Shown here piece after piece: positions 62,501 through 64,000 of a stretch of 64,000 bases of DNA. Each line of letters starts with the position of its first letter. The stretch's first letter is position 1. Source of the DNA: Microglena sp. YARC (Eukaryota > Chlorophyta > Chlorophyceae > Chlamydomonadales > Chlamydomonadaceae). The stretch lies in NCBI GenBank assembly GCA_022414725.1, contig CM039464.1:27650488-27714487 (forward strand), given 5' to 3'. The position numbers were made by a program, and so were the translations under genes. Below the pieces are notes generated by a model. The model was not told where the DNA came from, did not search any database, and worked only from the letters and a program-made list of their open reading frames with translations.

Positions 62501-62959
62501 GTGCTGATGTATGTGGGGGATATGTAAAGATGGAGGCGTCAGGTGAGCAGACCATAATCTTGGCCCTTACATGCTTTCCTGCAGACCAACCACCTAGGCC
62601 CTTACACTGTTCCATGCAGACCAACCACCTAGGCCCTTACACTGTTCCATGCAGACCAACCACCTGGGCCCCTACACATTGACGCGACTGCTGGAGAAGA
62701 AGCTGGTTAGTAGCAAGGCACGTGTAGTGACTGTCGCCTCGGTCACACACCGCACCACCCTCGTGAAAGACGCGAAGGCATTCTTGACAGACTGGCGCTG
62801 TGGGTACTACCAACAGACCAAGCTGGCAAACGTGTACTTCGGCTACGAGCTACAGCGCCAGCTAGGCGCTAAGGGTGTCCAGAGCGTGGTGGCCGATCCT
62901 GGTGGGGTGCGATCTCACATCTGGGACAGCAGCCCCATCTTCAAGAAGGGCTTCCTGAG
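56589..62959 (+). CDS. Short-chain dehydrogenase/reductase, retinol dehydrogenase/WWOX-like, 3' end off window
   Basis: Five exons: 56589-56676, 56834-56903, 58325-58409, 60736-60837 and 62655 to about 62959; GT-AG junctions with matching phases give 216 residues. MASSDLKGKVALVTGATSGIG holds the TGxxxGIG cofactor-binding loop. ERGATVILGCRNP ends beta-2 with an Arg, suggesting NADP(H). Then LDILVNNAGV (NNAG motif), TNHLGPYTLTRLL, VVTVASVTHR (catalytic Ser) and YYQQTKLANVYFGYELQRQL (catalytic YxxxK), VVADPGGVRSHIW (PG motif). This is the classical or 'atypical RDH' layout; family members are about 300-320 residues, so roughly 90 C-terminal residues lie beyond the window. The substrate is unknown. 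The introns carry copies of the exon 3, 4 and 5 edges. Confidence 0.93.
57075..57220. repeat. GGTGGTGG/GGGGTG tract in SDR intron 2
   Basis: G-rich low complexity with no further signal. Confidence 0.6.
57497..57679. mobile_element. MITE, 'AGCTACGAGCAGC' family, near complete
   Basis: TTCAGCTACGAGCAGCAGCA at the left, inverse CTTGAAGCTGCTGCTCGCAG then CCTAAAAGAAA at the right. Interior CTAACGCAACCTAG and AGCTGACAGAATTAGCTGTC. The inverted ends are about 28 bp. Confidence 0.85.
57820..57990. mobile_element. MITE, 'AGCTACGAGCAGC' family, second copy
   Basis: GGCTACAAAGAGCAGCTCCT...AGGCAGCTCCC and GGCTAGCTCCGGGAGCAGCT at the ends. Same orientation as 57497-57679 and about 150 bp after it. Confidence 0.82.
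58030..58264. mobile_element. TAGGGAGCGGCA MITE, inverted and left-truncated copy
   Basis: The right end CCCCCCTGCCGCTCCCTA and the interior (AAATTCGGATTCCTTGTGAA, AAGCTATGCAAAATCGGCAC, TTAATAGCTTGAAACCAGCT) are the reverse complement of 61697-62041. The far end is missing. Confidence 0.82.
58515..58760. repeat. Tandem units of about 60 bp in SDR intron 3
   Basis: GTTCCTGC(A/T)A(T/C)GGAGATACA, (G/T)AAATAAATAATACAATAT is repeated three to four times. Confidence 0.8.
58780..58845 (+). repeat. Copy of SDR exon 3 3' part
   Basis: ATTGATGCCTCCACCAGTCT, TTACTTCATCTCCCAAGACA, GCCTCAGAAAA repeats exon 3 (58350-58400) about 430 bp downstream, without its donor. Confidence 0.9.
58915..59000. repeat. 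TACATGGTTTACAAACTACA short tandem
   Basis: Four imperfect units of ACTACATGGTTTACAA in SDR intron 3. Confidence 0.75.
59405..59535. repeat. CCCCACCC tract
   Basis: C-rich simple sequence. Confidence 0.9.
59590..59745. mobile_element. CATATGATATC-type MITE, diverged
   Basis: GGCAGTATGATATCATGTCA at the left, GACATCATATGATATGCTGG at the right; interior matches 61222-61419 (GCCGGCAGTCT, AGGCTAAAATTACC) and 49795-49912. Confidence 0.75.
60040..60425. mobile_element. MITE 'AGCTACGAGCAGC' family, interrupted by a nested insertion
   Basis: The left end GGGATACGAGTAGCAGCTTC..AGGCAGCTCC and right end AGCTGTCATGAGTAGCCCAC are separated by the 60096-60264 element. This gives a time order: this family inserted first. 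Confidence 0.8.
60096..60264. mobile_element. GTGCGACC-rich element with 8-bp target duplication
   Basis: 169 bp flanked by CCTTAACC (60088-60095 and 60265-60272). Contains GTGCGACCGGTCGC and a near-perfect palindrome GGTCGCACTTCATGGC / GCCATGAAGTGCGACC around 60200-60230. Its ends do not show a clean CAGGG. Confidence 0.75.
60460..60735 (+). repeat. Two extra copies of the SDR exon 4 acceptor region
   Basis: CTTGTCTGACCTACACAATA, TCTGGAACTGC(C/G)TCTACAG, GTGAAC.. occurs at about 60570-60606, and a shorter form at 60464-60475, before the true acceptor at 60735. Poly-C and CCCACACCC tracts lie between. Confidence 0.88.
61222..61419. mobile_element. hAT-like MITE, TAGGGAACGGCA ends, exact 8-bp target duplication
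   Basis: TAGGGAACGGCAAATCATAT at the left and ATATCATATTGCCGATCCCTA at the right, flanked by GTCATAGC (61214-61221 and 61420-61427). The interior is many CATATGATATCATATGATG palindromes, which can fold on themselves. Confidence 0.92.
61697..62041. mobile_element. hAT-like MITE, TAGGGAGCGGCAGG ends, exact 8-bp target duplication
   Basis: 345 bp. TAGGGAGCGGCAGG and CCTGCCGCTCCCTA are perfect 14-bp inverted ends; ATGATATG flanks both sides (61689-61696 and 62042-62049). It shares the TAGGGA.CGGCA terminus with 61222-61419 but has an unrelated interior, with no transposase. Confidence 0.93.
62575..62654 (+). repeat. Two short copies (about 36 bp) of the SDR exon 5 acceptor edge
   Basis: TGCAGACCAACCACCTAGGC, CCTTACACTGTTCCA repeats twice immediately upstream of the true acceptor (62654). 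Each has AG followed by ACCAACCACCT(A/G)GG, i.e. codons TNHLG. Confidence 0.92.
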
Positions 62960-63047
62960 GTTAGAAGTATGCTTAATTTGTTTTAGGTTTAGGTTTGGGG
63001 TTCAGTTGCTCAGTGCTTTTTCTTTTTTGGCCCTTCCTATACGGTTG

Positions 63048-63098
63048 GGCAAGTTCCTTTAGCCTATTTGGCCTACCCCTGGACTGTAACATACATAC
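63048..63098 (-). repeat. Head of dispersed 'CAGTCCAGGGGTAG' element, inverted
   Basis: The reverse complement reads GTTACAGTCCAGGGGTAGGCC, AAATAGGCTAAAGGAACTTG. Confidence 0.8.
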
Positions 63099-63109
63099 AG
63101 GTCAGATAG

Positions 63110-63720
63110 CGTGCTAGTCGATACATATATTTGTGTGCTGTTGGGGTAAGAGTGTAGTGGCAGAGGTCTGTTAGCGTGCTTGTCAATACATGCCTTCGTG
63201 CGCCGCTGGGTTTTTTGGCAGGGTGTTTTATGTCTGGGTGTGCTGGCATGGCGTTTGGGTGTGTAAGTAGGGCGTACATATATGTGTGTGCTGTTTGGGC
63301 AAAGGGTGTTCAGAGAGTAGTGGCAGAGGTCCGGTAGCGTGCTTGTCAATACATGCCTTAGTGCGCTGCTGGGTGTATTGGCAGGGTGTTTTATGTCTGG
63401 GTGTGTTGGCAGGGCGTTTGGATGTGTTTGTAGGGCGTACATCTATTTGTGTGCTGCTTGGGCAAAGAGTGTTCAGAGTGTAGTGGCAGAGATCTGGTTG
63501 CGTGCTCGTCAATACATTCCTTCAAGCGCTGCTGGGTGTATTGGCAGGGTGCTTTATGTCTGGGTGTCATGGCAGGGTGTTCGGGTGTGTTGGTAGGGCG
63601 TTATGTTATGTTGTTGGCAGTGCGTTTGGGTGTGTAGGTAGGGCGTCTAGGTGTGTTGGCAGGTTTTTATGTCAGATAGCGTGCTTGTCCTTACATGCCT
63701 ATGTATGCTATTGGGTGTAT
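63110..63720 (+). repeat. Tandem units of about 155 bp with fragments of SDR exon 5
   Basis: Units contain GGGCAAAGGGTGTTCAGAG, (A/T)GTAGTGGCAGAGGTCCGGTA, which resembles exon 5 (GCTAAGGGTGTCCAGAGCGT, GGTGGCCGATCCTGGTG). They are followed by GTGTATTGGCAGGGTGTTTTATGTCTGGGT. Three to four copies. Confidence 0.75.
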
Positions 63721-63734
63721 TAGCAGACATTTGG

Positions 63735-64000
63735 GCAACGCTCGTTCACCAAGCCTGGTTGTGGTTGATTGCGCATCACTACATACCATAGTTGGCTTGT
63801 CAACACATGCCGTAGTGTGCTGTTGGGTGTATTGGCACACTTGAAGGAAACACACAGGCACCGTTTACATTTGCATGAGGCCTGGTTGTGATTGATTGCT
63901 CATCACTACATGCCGTAGTGTGCTGTTGGGTGTATTGGCATATTTGAAGGAAACACACAGGCACCGTCTTCATTTGTTCGAGGCCTGGTTGTGATTCATT
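63735..64000. repeat. Tandem units of about 125 bp at the right edge
   Basis: GAGGCCTGGTTGTGATTGAT, TGC(T/G)CATCACTACAT, GTTGGGTGTATTGGCA and GAAACACACAGGCACCGT are repeated at least twice and run off the window. Confidence 0.85.

Larger units (their letters stand above)
60975..62560 (+). repeat. Tandem copies (about 115 bp) of the SDR exon 4 donor edge
   Basis: Each unit contains (G)CTCAGGTGAGTG(G)TTTTTTGC, AGG..GCGGTAG, ATGGGTTTGGT(A/G)CTGAGGCA and GTGCTGATGTAGGTGGGGGA. The CAG|GTGAGTGG edge equals the real exon 4 donor (60837). About nine copies; two hAT-like MITEs are inserted among them. Confidence 0.88.

Overview
The window looks like nuclear DNA of a green (Viridiplantae-type) eukaryote, most likely a chlorophyte or prasinophyte alga with a large, repeat-rich genome. 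The reasons are small exons with GT-AG introns, a sugar transporter of the plant 'D-xylose-proton symporter-like 3, chloroplastic' type with a transit-peptide-like N-terminus, a plant-type PI4K-gamma-like kinase, a cytosolic RPS16 gene, a Ty3/gypsy chromovirus, and short TTTAGGG (plant-type telomere) motifs scattered through introns. The species is not identified.

Layout, left to right. (1) Positions 1-4667, minus strand: 3' part of a PI4K-gamma-like kinase gene that runs off the left edge; its start was not found. (2) 4.7-10 kb: intergenic, with low-complexity DNA and several small transposon copies. (3) 10060-30985, minus strand: a complete 12-exon plastid sugar-transporter gene. It encodes 552 residues over 21 kb, so about 92% of the gene is intron and nearly all of that is tandem repeat. 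(4) 31669-40141: a minus-strand Ty3/gypsy chromodomain retrotransposon with a 5-bp target duplication and an unusual tandem array of four LTR + 5'-gag units at its 5' end. (5) 40762-48174, plus strand: a complete six-exon RPS16 gene of 142 residues. (6) 49.2-51.5 kb, minus strand: a decayed LINE reverse-transcriptase fragment and a secreted PC-esterase-like gene with an apparent frameshift. (7) 52-56.3 kb: small hAT-like elements and a segmental duplication. (8) 56589 to beyond 64000, plus strand: the 5' part of a short-chain dehydrogenase/reductase gene (five exons), running off the right edge.

The outstanding feature is shared by the four intron-containing genes. Their introns contain tandem arrays of partial copies of the adjacent exon ends, each usually keeping the splice acceptor (CAG) or donor (GTGAGT/GTAAGT) and the first or last 15-90 exon bases. 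At least fifteen exon edges are affected, with 1 to about 19 copies each. The exon models below were fixed by requiring GT-AG splice sites, matching phase across every junction, and continuous similarity to the protein family. All phases close exactly.

A second layer is a set of non-autonomous hAT-like elements (YAGGG terminal inverted repeats). Several have exact 8-bp target-site duplications that can be read directly. Two dispersed SINE- or MITE-like families also occur. No CRISPR array, bacterial operon or confident tRNA/rRNA gene was seen.
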